DNA of 64,000 nt from Harmothoe impar. Lineage: Eukaryota; Annelida; Polychaeta; Phyllodocida; Polynoidae. The stretch lies in the NCBI GenBank assembly GCA_947462335.1, contig OX381714.1:21672618-21736617 (forward strand). The letters run 5' to 3'. The notes under the pieces were generated by a model that saw only the letters and a program-made list of their open reading frames with translations, did not search any database and was not told where the DNA came from. Every line of letters starts with the position of its first letter. Position 1 is the first letter of the stretch. The position numbers and the translations under genes are program-made. Positions 1 through 10,565 of the stretch are shown here, piece by piece.

Positions 1-174
1 CTGTCCCTTCATGTCGTTCAGTTGCATGTCAGCAGACTCCCTCCATAGTGTTAAGTCGGTCAACAGTTCTTTTTGTGTAGGTGGTTTCTCCTTCAGTTTC
101 TTAGCCTGTGGTGTCTCAGTAGCAGGCAGGGCTTCAGGGGCAGCCCTTTTACTATGTGGAGTATTCTCAGACAT
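1..174 (-). CDS. Partial unknown protein, N-terminus only, runs off the left edge
   Basis: An ATG at 174-172 opens 58 codons without a stop to the first base of the window. The peptide starts MSENTPHSKRAAPEALPA, is rich in Lys, Pro, Thr and Glu, and has a basic patch (QAKKLKEK) that could be a nuclear signal. I do not recognise the family. A charged low-complexity start like this is common in LINE ORF1 proteins, so a retroelement origin is as likely as a host gene. No upstream in-frame features or splice sites were identified that would decide it. Confidence 0.4.
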   Translation of the reverse strand, partial: MSENTPHSKRAAPEALPATETPQAKKLKEKPPTQKELLTDLTLWRESADMQLNDMKGQ

Positions 175-1336
175 GATGCCGAGAAAATAAATCCAGTGGA
201 AGATCCAAGATGACAATTAGCCAAAATCAAAGAGAGAAAGGACTAATTCAAATTTCAAAAGTGAGAGACAAAGGAAACGGCCGCAGGGACGCGGTGGTAG
301 TTCACTTGACCCACAAGTGTGGCAGCACCATACCCGTTGAGTAGGGAGTAGAAGGGAGTAGTCTGTGTTCAATTAAAACTCATGTACCATGAGGACCAAG
401 CTGGCCCCAACTCGCGCTTGGACAAGTCCGAGCGACATCGCTGGTATTTAGGAGGCCATGACCGCATCACTTCCCCCGTATATTGGGGGGGATTCGTACG
501 CGGTACCCATCTGCACTTTTAATACAAAAGCACCAAGCGCACAGGAACTATTTTAACCAGCAACCTTTGGTGCCAGCGATGACGCTCGGGAAACGAGGTC
601 GAGGTGGTGCCAGCTTGCCATGAGGACCACTGATGCGCATAATTCAGCAGGTGTTGGACCAGTGGGCGTGCAGCATGAGAACACCTGGTGAGAAGTAGCA
701 GCATTACAAACTGTCTGTAGACTCAGAACATGGCGATTTATTTTGGGCTAGGACGGTTATCATTTCGATAACAGTATATATTCTGATCACTATTATTCGA
801 GATCCAGCCTTAAAAAAGCCAACAATCATAGATTCCCTTTTCATGTTGTTTTTCACTCATTAAGTATCGCTGGACTTGAGAGTTGTCATTACTGATGACT
901 TTAGGACTTCAAATTAACAATACCTACATCAACAACCTTAAGGTAGTCATTCTGACAACCCAAACAATGTGACAACCTAAGGTCGTCATTATGACAACTT
1001 TTGTCTGAATGGATCAGATGTGACAACATCTTGCCTCAGATTGCCTTTCCATGGGTGTCTCAGACGGCGCACATTATAGAGTGATGGTGAGTTTACCTTA
1101 TTCGTAGTACGGATATGGGTATCCCTGTGGACCTGTCGATTCACACGTTCGTGCATGGTGGACTCAGGTGTGTGTCTCCTCCTACTGAGACGGAGTCTCC
1201 TCCACAGCTGCTGAAACAGAGCAGTGTTAGTAAGTTAGTGGATCAGTTCTAACTCAGTATTTCCCACAGGTATTTTCTCATTTGGTCAAGATACTCTCAT
1301 CTAACTCCCATGAGAAGGGAGGCAGGGGTGGGGTAA
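175..1336. other. Non-coding stretch
   Basis: No supported gene. Around 940-1030 there are several copies of a dyad of the form GTCATTNTGACAAC, with GTGACAAC variants, which resemble the remains of a small palindromic element. A T-rich segment and a short repeated sequence near 560-600 are the only other structure I see. Confidence 0.4.
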
Positions 1337-1426
1337 CCCAGTGGGCACAAAATTCAATTCAACGTTGAACCAACATTGAATCAACGTTGATAACCACTTA
1401 TTGATGTTGATTAAATGTCCACTGGG
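1337..1426. mobile_element. Very small palindromic TIR element
   Basis: The sequence begins CCCAGTGGGCA and ends TGTCCACTGGG, an 11-bp terminal inverted repeat with one mismatch. Between the ends the tetrads CAACGTTGAA and close variants recur four times, so the 90 bp can fold on itself. There is no coding capacity, so it would be a non-autonomous MITE. The transposon superfamily is not assignable from this alone. Confidence 0.5.
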
Positions 1427-2788
1427 AGCGATGCAGCCTGGCAGTCTTCTTCAATTTAGTTTTCTGCTTAACGATATAGCCTTATTATGAAATGGATCAT
1501 GACTAAGAAGGATGGTCTGTTTGTTATATGAAAGGTATATCCATACTGAAGTTATTGAATGCGCTATGTATGGCTTAACTCAGCACCCATCCTCTGCACA
1601 CAAGAATCAACAAGAACCAACAGACGTACACTAAGTGTAACATAGCAGTACTCACAAAGATGCAAGAAGAAGACAACAGATTCTCTCAATTCCAGTTTTA
1701 ACAGCAACAAAAAAGGTTCGCTGCAGCCCCGTGTAAACCGGTGTTGTGCGTGTCAGAATCCCGACCTGTAGACAGAGGGCACCTGGAGTACACACGCATA
1801 TATATATATATATGGGTATATATATGAGACCATCCATGAAAGGGGCCGTCCATAAAGTATGTCACAACCGAGGGGGTGGGGGTCTTTTTTTGTGTGACGA
1901 AGTGTGACAGGGGGGTGGGGGTCTTTGGACTTGTGTGACGTCACATTTTTAAAATTTTGTAAAGAGTATATTAAGTGCAATTGTGGTTCCAAAAGCAGAA
2001 ATCAAGAAACTTAACATTAATGTAAACAATTTATTATATTTAAAGCCTCATATCTTGGCAATATTAAAACCACTGGTGGATTGATTGACTCCCAGGGCGT
2101 CAGTTTTTATTCATTATCAATCAAAGGTTGCTAATATTGTGTAACGTCCGTCAGATCTATTTTCCTAACATAAAAAAAATATGACTATAAAATGCCACAG
2201 TCATTCCAAATTGCATGGGCAGGTAGGCTTGATACATAAAAACATATATGACAATGCCAGAACCCAGAGATAAGAATTTTTTATTGTAATGTGTTGGCAA
2301 ACTTTTTGAAATGGTCAAAATTGTGGAACTTTTCATGACATATCTCCAACTTTACTCAAGTTTGCTTAAAACTACTCTCTTTATCATTAAACTTTCTAAG
2401 TATTATCCCCATCATGTATATTTTCAAAATTATGTATACTTTTGCAACCATATACACATTATCTGTATGGTGAATCCATATATAAGGTGTTGAATCGCAA
2501 TAGATCTGACGGATGTTACATTTGTCATATTACTTAGGATAAACCCAGTTTCATGAGCATTACATATCATCAAACATTTCTACGAGCTGTCCACTTTGAC
2601 TCTCATTGTATGAAACAGGTTTGGTGTTTGTCCTAAGTGGCCAAACTGATTTAAAACACTCATTTAGGGTCTCTACAGGCTGTTTGAGAACAAAAATATC
2701 ATCATTTTCACACTTTTGACCTTTTTTGCGAAAGATTGAAGTATTTGCTATGGTCTAAATGAGTGTTTGGTGCAATATAAATACCATA

Positions 2789-4593
2789 GGGGCCATCCAT
2801 TAATTATGTACGCACATTTTTGGTCAAAATAGACCCCCCCACCCCCCCCCCCTGATACACCATGTACGCATTTGGACTACCCCCCCCCCCCCCATTCATA
2901 CATACGTATTTCACTTTAACCCCCCCCCCCCCTCTGATAAAATAACAAGGAATTTACTGAGGAACTTTAGTGTTAACAGGTGCATGTGTAGGGGCAGGAA
3001 CCGGGTCCTTGCACTGTGCTTGATACATGTACACAATCTGCGTTCCCTCTGCTCAAAAACACCCCAATTTCCATGGATTTCTATATGAGCCATGGGTAAA
3101 AAGTCCCATAGTATAAAAACCCACAGTGAGGAGGGGTGGAAAAACTTAATAAGCCTCCATGATGGAGTCATCAAAGCCTAAGTACTACCGTAATTTTTTA
3201 ACCTCTCTGATAAGCCAACCTCCCTTATTAGCCGACCCCCCCCCCCCCCCCCCACTTGAAAGAATATAATAAGCTGAAAAGAACTCCCTTATAAGCCGAC
3301 CCCCTTCCTTGAGACAATGCACAGAGAAAAAAGTGAGAGTCAGCTCGACTCTCCCCAGGGTCAGGCACTGCTTGACTCAGGTAGGAGAGTCTGCTGGACT
3401 TTCACTCCATTAATGGACAGTCAGGCTGAGCCTCCTTTGATGGTCCCATAAAGTTACTCTTATTTGAGAGTCAGCCTGATCCTTGTATGACAGTCAGGGA
3501 AGACAGATGTTCATACCAGAGTCAGGCTGACTTTCTAGCCACAGTCAGGCAATGTCTGACTTTGGGATAAGGGTCAGTTAGCCTGAGCCTTCTTTGGTTG
3601 CTACCAGGTGGGGACACAATACAATATTGAGATTTAATGGTAGGGTATAAGACACCATTTTTGTGGATTTTGGAAATTGTATATATTGAGATTCTGGGTA
3701 TTTCCTCTGACATATGTTGGTACATGTATTATGGTGTTGTTACATACCTAAATAACTGTTGGTCTGTGATTGCACACCCTTTCCTATTCAGGAAAACATA
3801 ACAATTTTGTATAGGATTTATTTTCACTGATGTCAGGGAGGTAATATATATATATTTAAAAAGATCATTCCCCAATGCAAATAAGCAACTAGCCTTACTG
3901 TACAGAAGAGATTCCAGCCATGCCTGACTTTCATTGAGGCCAAAGTCCAGCATTGCTAGACTCACATCCATATGTGAGTCCAGCTTAGCTTGACTCTCGA
4001 TAGCCAGAGTCTAGCATCGCTGGACTCGTGCTCTAGGTACAATCCAGCATTGCCAGACTACCCTTGAGTATGAAAGTCAGGCAGTGCTGGACTGTGGAAA
4101 GGCGAAAGTCGGGCAATGCTGGACTCTCGTTCTCATGAAAGTCAGGCAGTGCTGGACTATCTCTACAGTCAAAGTCAGCTAGACTCTCACATGAGGGTGG
4201 TTTTGGCGACATGGGTCTGACTATGGCATGTGAGTCCAGGTGACTCTCACATTTTCCTCTGTATGCTATACGCCGAATCAAGCCTAAGATCCCCAAACTA
4301 GTTTGGCTTATCAGAGAGGCTTTACGGTAGCGATCATTGCACTACTGTTTGCAAGTTGTTGGGAGGGGCCAGGGCATTTTTTGCAAAATTTTGGAAAATC
4401 CAAAAGAAAGAAGGTGCCAATTTTAGTCTACAATGACCAAAACGTCGGCCCTATGCGTACACAATGCGTATGCCAAAATGGGCCTAGACCCCCCCCCACC
4501 CCCCTGTACGCATCTGTACGCATTTGGCCTGACCCCCCCCCCCCCAACACCCCCCCCCCCCCCTCATTCGTATGTAATTAATGGACGGTCCCA
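2789..4593. mobile_element. Middle TIR element of the nest (element B)
   Basis: The ends GGGGCCATCCATTAATTA and (other strand) TGGGACCGTCCATTAATT are inverted repeats, and TA flanks both sides (2787-2788 and 4594-4595). Within 150 bp of each end lie long C runs (2827-2850, 2881-2893, 2921-2931 and 4490-4563) and repeats of TACGCAT. The termini resemble those of element A, so one member of a family appears to have landed in another. Its own interior is occupied by element C. Confidence 0.55.
3188..4327. mobile_element. Inner TIR element of the nest (element C), TACCGTAA family
   Basis: The left end is TA-CCGTAATTTTTTAACCTC and the right end is GGCTTTACGG-TA. The repeated CTCTCTGATAAGCCAA is present at both sides in inverted orientation. 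The interior carries about fifteen short imperfect palindromes built on AGTCAGGC and TGCTGGACT (3340-3620 and 3900-4290). There is no transposase. The same termini occur on the 222-bp element at 9257-9478, and the same interior palindromes recur near 57.75-57.97 kb. Confidence 0.6.
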
Positions 4594-5143
4594 TAGGGGC
4601 ACACTTTGTTACAATATGAAGAGGTTGCAGTGAGCAAAAATGGATTTTTTGAAGAATAATCTGACATCTGTCAGATAAATAAAATGTGCCCTAAATTATT
4701 GAACAGTGGGTGAAAATAACATATTGAAGGTTCAGGATAGTGATAACTCTAAGCTAGTTGATATTAACATCTCTGGGCTGATATCAATTTTCCGGTGTAA
4801 CCGCCGTCCGGCTATTCCCAAGAACTTTGTAATCAGTATGAAAGGCAAATTGAATAATGCCTGGATATGTTTAGCACACCAAATCGATTTTCGTCACTAA
4901 TTTAGCTGTGTCCATCGATTTCTTTATAGGGCCCTGTTGCCCATATCAATTTTCAAAAGGGCTGTGTCGCCTGTGTCGATTTTTACCCACGTATAGGCAT
5001 AATGGTGTTGGACATGATATGGTAACTCTCACCACACCTGGTCAATGTGCATGTGGATAATCTATCAATCCCACTCAAGGAGTGTAGGACTGGCAGTCTT
5101 AATGGCCCAATGGTTATTATAATCACTCAATATATGCATATGA

Positions 5144-5428
5144 ATTGGTAATATTATCCCCTACAATCATGGGTTAGGATGCCTACTGAAAGTTTGTGAG
5201 GATTATGGCCTGATTATATATGATCTGTCCAAGAGTGCTTTGGACAAACATACAACGTTTCTTGACCTCCCTTCTGTTTCTAAGAGGGCCATAGAATATA
5301 AGGAGGTAAAGCCTCAGTATAACTTGTTATACTCCGTTCCTTATATTGTCTGGAAGACTCCTGGCCCCACGCTCAGCGCCACGTTGGATTGTCCCTCTAT
5401 ACCACACTTTGCGCTGGTGGTTGTATGG
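5144..5428 (+). pseudogene. Open-frame remnant inside element A, product unknown
   Basis: About 95 codons are open in one frame, with a composition that looks protein-like (for example YGLIIYDLSKSALDKHTTFL). It lies in the right arm of element A, where a transposase remnant would be plausible. I recognise no motif and it lacks a convincing start, so it may be chance. Confidence 0.15.
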
Positions 5429-5494
5429 TGAACGACTCATTGAGCTGCATATACCCCCCCCCCCCTTTGTGTGACGTCATTTATGGACGGCCTC

Positions 5495-8430
5495 TCTGTA
5501 GATACATCAATGAGTGACACCCAATTTACACCACACATCTGGTTCAAAGCCCTCTATGACATTATTATGGTTGATGTCGCCAAATAATATGCAAGTGAAT
5601 ATTTCTCAGAACATATTTCTGCATTTAAAAAGAACTGTTATGCTACGTAACCTTTACACAACCTATTGTATGGGGTTCAACCTTGCAGCCATCTTGAATT
5701 TTTAATGCATTGATTTAGATTTGGATATTAACCTAAATGTATAGTTACCAGCTCAGCATCTTTTACAGTTTCAGTCCTAAATATTTCTCTAAAAGTTCTT
5801 AAAATGAAGATATCCTCTTTATTTTAATGATTTTGGTGACCACATTTTAAAATGGCTGAAAAACGGGGATAGCATGGACATTTCTTTTGAAGCAAGGAAA
5901 AAAGTGAAAGTTCATGGTTCAAACCATGTGTAAAAAAAATTGGCTCTTTTATCCAATAATAAAGTATTATGCCAATTCGTTCCCTTAATTCACTAGACTA
6001 TATTATGGTACTGTGCCTGTTGGCTACCATGAAAAGTCTGCCATATGCCTGTGCCTCCCTTCACTAAGGGTAGGGGTCAGCACTAAGTCTTCTTCCTGAG
6101 GTTGGGGATTCGTACACCAGGGAGCGGCTCAGGTCTCTGTATAGGACTTCTAGAGGTTTATGTTATGCCAAGGAGGTTCCTCTGCCCATTTGATAAATAT
6201 GCATATATGTATACATATGTATATAAATGTCTCACCATCTGGACATCTTACCTGTGCCCTCTTTGTACCTGTGTGAATCCCTGACCTGCACTGTATGTGT
6301 TGTCAGCCCAGCATAACCTCAAGAGAACTGACCTGTGATCCATGAGCAAGAGAGAGCCTCTGGTCCTCCTCTTGCAGGCTCAGTGGTACTGGGTGCACCC
6401 CTAGCCACCAGTGAGTTGAGCCGCCCTTCTACCAGCTCTGCCTGTCATGCTGCCTCTACTGGCAGTGAGTCTCACGATGGTCACCTGGGGAGTGGCTGAC
6501 TATGACTGCATGGTTTACCAAGGACTAGTTCCCCAAGACTGGTTCACCAAGACTCATCCTTAGACTTCTGTCCCCAGGACTGGTTCTCACAGACTCCCCA
6601 ACAGGACTCTCTCAAGATCTCAGCTACCCCTCCCTGTATGCCAGCAGGTCAGCCACCCTGAAAGTTACAAAACAGCCACAGCTTGTGCTCTCAAAGGATA
6701 TGCTCTCAAAGGGGTCTATTTAACTCCTTTGATTTTTGACATAGGGTTACAGCTGGGACCCATCGCACAATGGGTTCCCACACATGTAGCGCTCACGTGT
6801 TTGTGTGTCACAGAACCCCATGTGATTCACAGAGCCCTTTCAATACCAGCCATACTGCAATGTCCACTCCCCAGCCCAGTATCACATGTCTTATTGATCT
6901 ACTTTCTGAGAGTTATTGTTGAACAATCATAAAACCCTCACCCTGATATAAACATACATAGATTATTAATGTTCTCAATTGTATATGTATTCTGAGGTAC
7001 TGTATACCATTACCATAGTTCTATACATAATTCCATAGTTTACATATGCTTATACATATTTTAACATTTGATGTACCTATGCCCTTACAGTACCCCCCTT
7101 CCTCACTGAAAACGTGAGGCCCTCCCACTGTGCCTCCTAATAGTATAGAATTGAAGTGTCCAGGAAGTGCCCTCCATGACCATGAGTCTATCATATATCA
7201 GTCTACTGTGGATGACCAGCTCTTAGTCGATCAACACGGCCAGGAATCCAGCGAGATGATCGGGACTCCACAGAGACAACCAGGATTCAGAGACAATCAG
7301 GAGTCTACCAAGATGACTAAGAGTCCACGAAGATCTGTTTGTTGTTCATCTGCTCCAGTTGTTGTGGTCACCTGCACAGGCATTCCAGGCCATGGTGGCC
7401 ATGGGAGGCATGCTTGGGCCATTGCCCCAGAGGGAGCTGCTACATCTTTGCCCCCATCTCAAGGCCCCACCGTAAGATGAGGGACATGAATGAGAACACA
7501 CACAGAAATGGCTAGCCAGACTAGCACCATCCCTAATCAGAGTCTGACAGTGTTGTACTAGTTGTAGTCAGGCATCACTGCATGTTTTGCCACTTGATGC
7601 TTGGTGTACTGCTTCTAGTTTGTTTATGACCCCCTTAACCCTTTTTCTAAGGTTTACTTTTCTTATATTATTTCAAATACTGCCTAAGGTGACCACTATG
7701 GAAATAGTGGTCAAGGTCGTTTCTGGGCTCATGTATTACGGTACTTACCACAGATTGTTACCTGCTTCGTAAGTCAGAGTTAAGGTTCAACTTCAGGGAA
7801 TAGACTTCTATACATTACAATACTTACCTAATACTGTAACCTGTGCAACATCTCAACCAAATATGGGCTGGAGTGCCTGAAATTGACAAGTTCTACGAGA
7901 AATGATGCATATGCCTCTTATTTCAGCCCGCCCTATATCTGCAATCAGATAACCTTGTGAATGACATTAGTGCTTTGGAGATTATTAACAATGCTCTGCC
8001 CTAACTATCTGTGCGTGACCATTAGCAGAATGGCGATCTCAGTAATTCTCGCCATACACTAGTCTGAAGAATAATTCTTATGTAATAGTATCTTATTATC
8101 CGCTACCGACTATACCTCATTGCTAGCTTATTGTGATATCTTACTGAAGATACTGCCAGGTAACTCTAAACACTACATTCTATTCTATGATAAGGAGCAC
8201 AGGACATGCTCTTATCTGATCCGCTGATCAATCAATGCCAGATATGGGTAGGTTATCAGTCTACCATGGCAGACCCATCCAACCTTGTGATAATATAGAA
8301 GTTGTCCTTGCCCCCCTGATTGCCTAGCCTTTGTCATAATTATTCTTTGGGACCTTACCGTTCTCCTTCAGCTTCATCCTGTGTCATGTGTATTCCTTGG
8401 GACCTTCCCCTGGTATTGTATTGATTCCAT
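5495..8430. other. Non-coding stretch
   Basis: Several short open frames are present (for example 7130-7480), but none shows a recognisable domain, conserved composition or good splice sites. The 7.0-7.1 kb part is A+T rich and 6.3-6.7 kb is C/T rich. I see no RNA gene. Confidence 0.4.
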
Positions 8431-8570
8431 GGGGCCTTACTGCTTTTACTGCTAGCCTTTCCCCGGTCTTATCAATCCCTGGGGCCTTACTGCTTTTACC
8501 GCTAGCCTTTCCCCGGTCTTATCGATCCCTGGGGCCTTACTGCTTTTACAGCTAGCTTTTCCCCAGTCTG
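8431..8570. repeat. 50-bp tandem repeat, about 2.8 copies
   Basis: Units start GGGGCCTTACTGCTTTTAC at 8431, 8481 and 8531, with only a few substitutions between them. A shorter relative (GGGACCTTACCG, GGGACCTTCCCC) precedes the array at 8349 and 8399, also 50 bp apart, so the array is longer and more decayed on its left side. Confidence 0.85.
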
Positions 8571-8977
8571 TATGCCATATGTACTTTGGTTCTATATATA
8601 TATCAATATCCCCCATCATACTACTGTCCTATCATTCTTGCTTCCATTGCTCTGTGTGATAGCTCAGCTCTCTTAAATTGTTCATTTCTTACCTCTATTT
8701 GCAATGTTGCTTTTAAGATAAACTTCAGTTTACACATTACATCTTTCTCCATGGACTGACTGTAGCTTTTGGTTCTGTAGCTATAGTTCAAATGAAAAAA
8801 GAAAAAGAAATTGTGTATTTTTTGTTTGTTTTTTGTTTTTATTTGGCTTAGTGCCCACATACCTTTCCTCCTTCCTTCCAAGATCTTGATCCTACCACTG
8901 GATCACATTTAACTGGAATTTTCCAAGTGTATTTTTTCTATGTCAGTGCAATATAGTTAGGCATCATATGTAGGGCC
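8571..8977. other. Non-coding stretch
   Basis: An A/T-rich stretch with a run of T and A around 8790-8840. No gene is supported. Confidence 0.4.
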
Positions 8978-9095
8978 GTGATGTGTATCAAAAACGCGAT
9001 GTGTATCAACTATACATCACGGCTGCCCATGCAAATGTGATGTGTATCAAAAATATGTGATGTGTAGTAACTAACGTGATGTGTAGTAACCTAAC
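8978..9095. repeat. Cluster of GTGATGTGTATCAA repeats
   Basis: GTGATGTGTATCAA or a near variant (CGATGTGTATCAA, GTGATGTGTAGTAA) occurs five times in about 115 bp. One copy is inverted (ATACATCACGG at 9012-9022), so the cluster can form a hairpin. Spacing is irregular, so this is not a simple tandem array. Confidence 0.7.
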
Positions 9096-9256
9096 TTTGT
9101 AGGGTCGTTCTTAAAATTCGTCCTAGTGGGTCTGTGGGGTTCCCCTTTGGATTAGAGTGTGTCAGACCTATGCCTCTAGTTTACTGAATAAGAGACATAA
9201 TCCACCATATACCCTGCCAGATTCTGATAAGGGGAGTACTGACCGGTGCCTAAGTA

Positions 9257-9478
9257 CCGTAAAACCTCCCGTACAAGCCTAACTCGCGTATAACCCGCAC
9301 CCCGACTCTAGGGCGATCCTATAAGCCGCACCAGCCATCTGCATGTTCCGATTTTAGTACTGGACCATAGTGGCAAAAACTCGCGTATAAGCCGCACCCC
9401 GAGCCTTGGCCGATGCTATAAGCCGCACTGCCGATCTGATTCGCTGACTAGCCGTGGCTTATACGCGCAGTTTTACGG
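9257..9478. mobile_element. 222-bp MITE of the TACCGTAA family
   Basis: The element starts CCGTAAAACCTCCCGTAC and ends GCGCAGTTTTACGG, with TA on both flanks (9255-9256 and 9479-9480). The interior repeats CGCGTATAAGCCGCACCCCG, as expected for a small palindromic non-autonomous element. The termini match element C. Confidence 0.75.
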
Positions 9479-9619
9479 TAACCCTTAAAACTGGTTGTGA
9501 CTGGGTACCCTTTATACCCTGGTATATCTGGTTTGGTCCGGTTGTCAACTAACCCCTTCCACGTGGTAAGCCAATATATTGCACAAAATTGCATTGAGTT
9601 ACAGGAAATCCAGTGGTGA

Positions 9620-10565
9620 AGGGGCTAAGGCTGCTGCAATGTCACCTGTGGCTGTGGTGTGACGTGGGGCTGCAATGTCACCTGTGGCCGTGGCGTGGGG
9701 TACAAAGTTACCTGCAGCTCTGGCGTGATGTGAGACTCCCGTGTGACGTGAGGCTACAATGTTACTCGGTGCAGAAGTGAGACTTGACGCTGATGTATAC
9801 CTGCGAATAAGATGTTACCTGAGGCTGCAATGTCACCTGAGGCTGCAATGTTACCTGAGGCTCCAATATCGCCTGAGGCTGCGATGTCACTTGAGGCTGC
9901 AATGCCACCTAAGGCTGCAATGCCACCTAAGACTGTGATGTCACCTGAATCTGCAATGTCACCTAAAGCTGCTGCAATGTCGCCTGGAACTGCTGTTATC
10001 TGAGGCTGCAATGTCACCCGAGGCTATAACGTCACCTGAAACTGTGGCAATATCACCTGAGGCTGTTGCAATGTCACCTGGAACTGCTGAAATGTCCCCT
10101 TAGTCTACAATGCAACCTGAAACTACTGCAATGTCATCTGAGGCTGCGATGTAACCTGAGGCTGCGATGGCACCTGAGGCTGCGATGGCACCTGAGGCTG
10201 CAATATCACCTGAGACTGCGATATCACCTGAGGCCGTGATGTCACTTGAGGCTGCAATGTCACCTGATACCAAGGTGTGACCTGCTATTGTGTGGCCTGA
10301 AACTGCAATGCCACCTGGAGCTGCCATGTCCAATTGGGTTGCACTATCTCAGTCAGTGAAGGTGACCTGAGGCTATACTGTTATCTGAGGCTGCAATGTC
10401 ATTTGAGGCAACTGTGGTGTGCTCTGAGGCTGCAAAGTCACTTGAAGCTGTGTTGTGACTTGAGGCTGAGCTGTGACCTGAGACTGTGCTGTAAGCTGAT
10501 GCTGTGCTGTAAACTGAGGCTGTGCTGTGACCTAAGTTTATGCTATGACCCGAGGCTGCATGTGA
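9620..10565. repeat. 18-bp minisatellite, about 900 bp, degenerate
   Basis: The unit is close to GGCTGCAATGTCACCTGA, with variants such as GGCTGTGCTGTGACCTGA at the right end. Because 18 is a multiple of three, several frames on both strands stay open and read as hexapeptide repeats (GDIAAS on the - strand). These are by-products of the array, not a gene. The copies are diverged, so the array is old. Confidence 0.9.

Larger units (their letters stand above)
1842..5494. mobile_element. Outer TIR element of a triple nest (element A)
   Basis: The left end GGGGCCGTCCATAAAGTA and the right end, read on the other strand, GAGGCCGTCCATAAATGA match closely and continue into GTCAC on both sides. Just inside both ends are C/G homopolymers and TGTGACGTCA-type motifs. 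The element is interrupted by another TIR element at 2789-4593, which accounts for half of its length. A weakly coding-like frame survives at 5144-5428. This class of terminus is common in small DNA transposons of invertebrates; I do not assign a superfamily. Confidence 0.55.
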
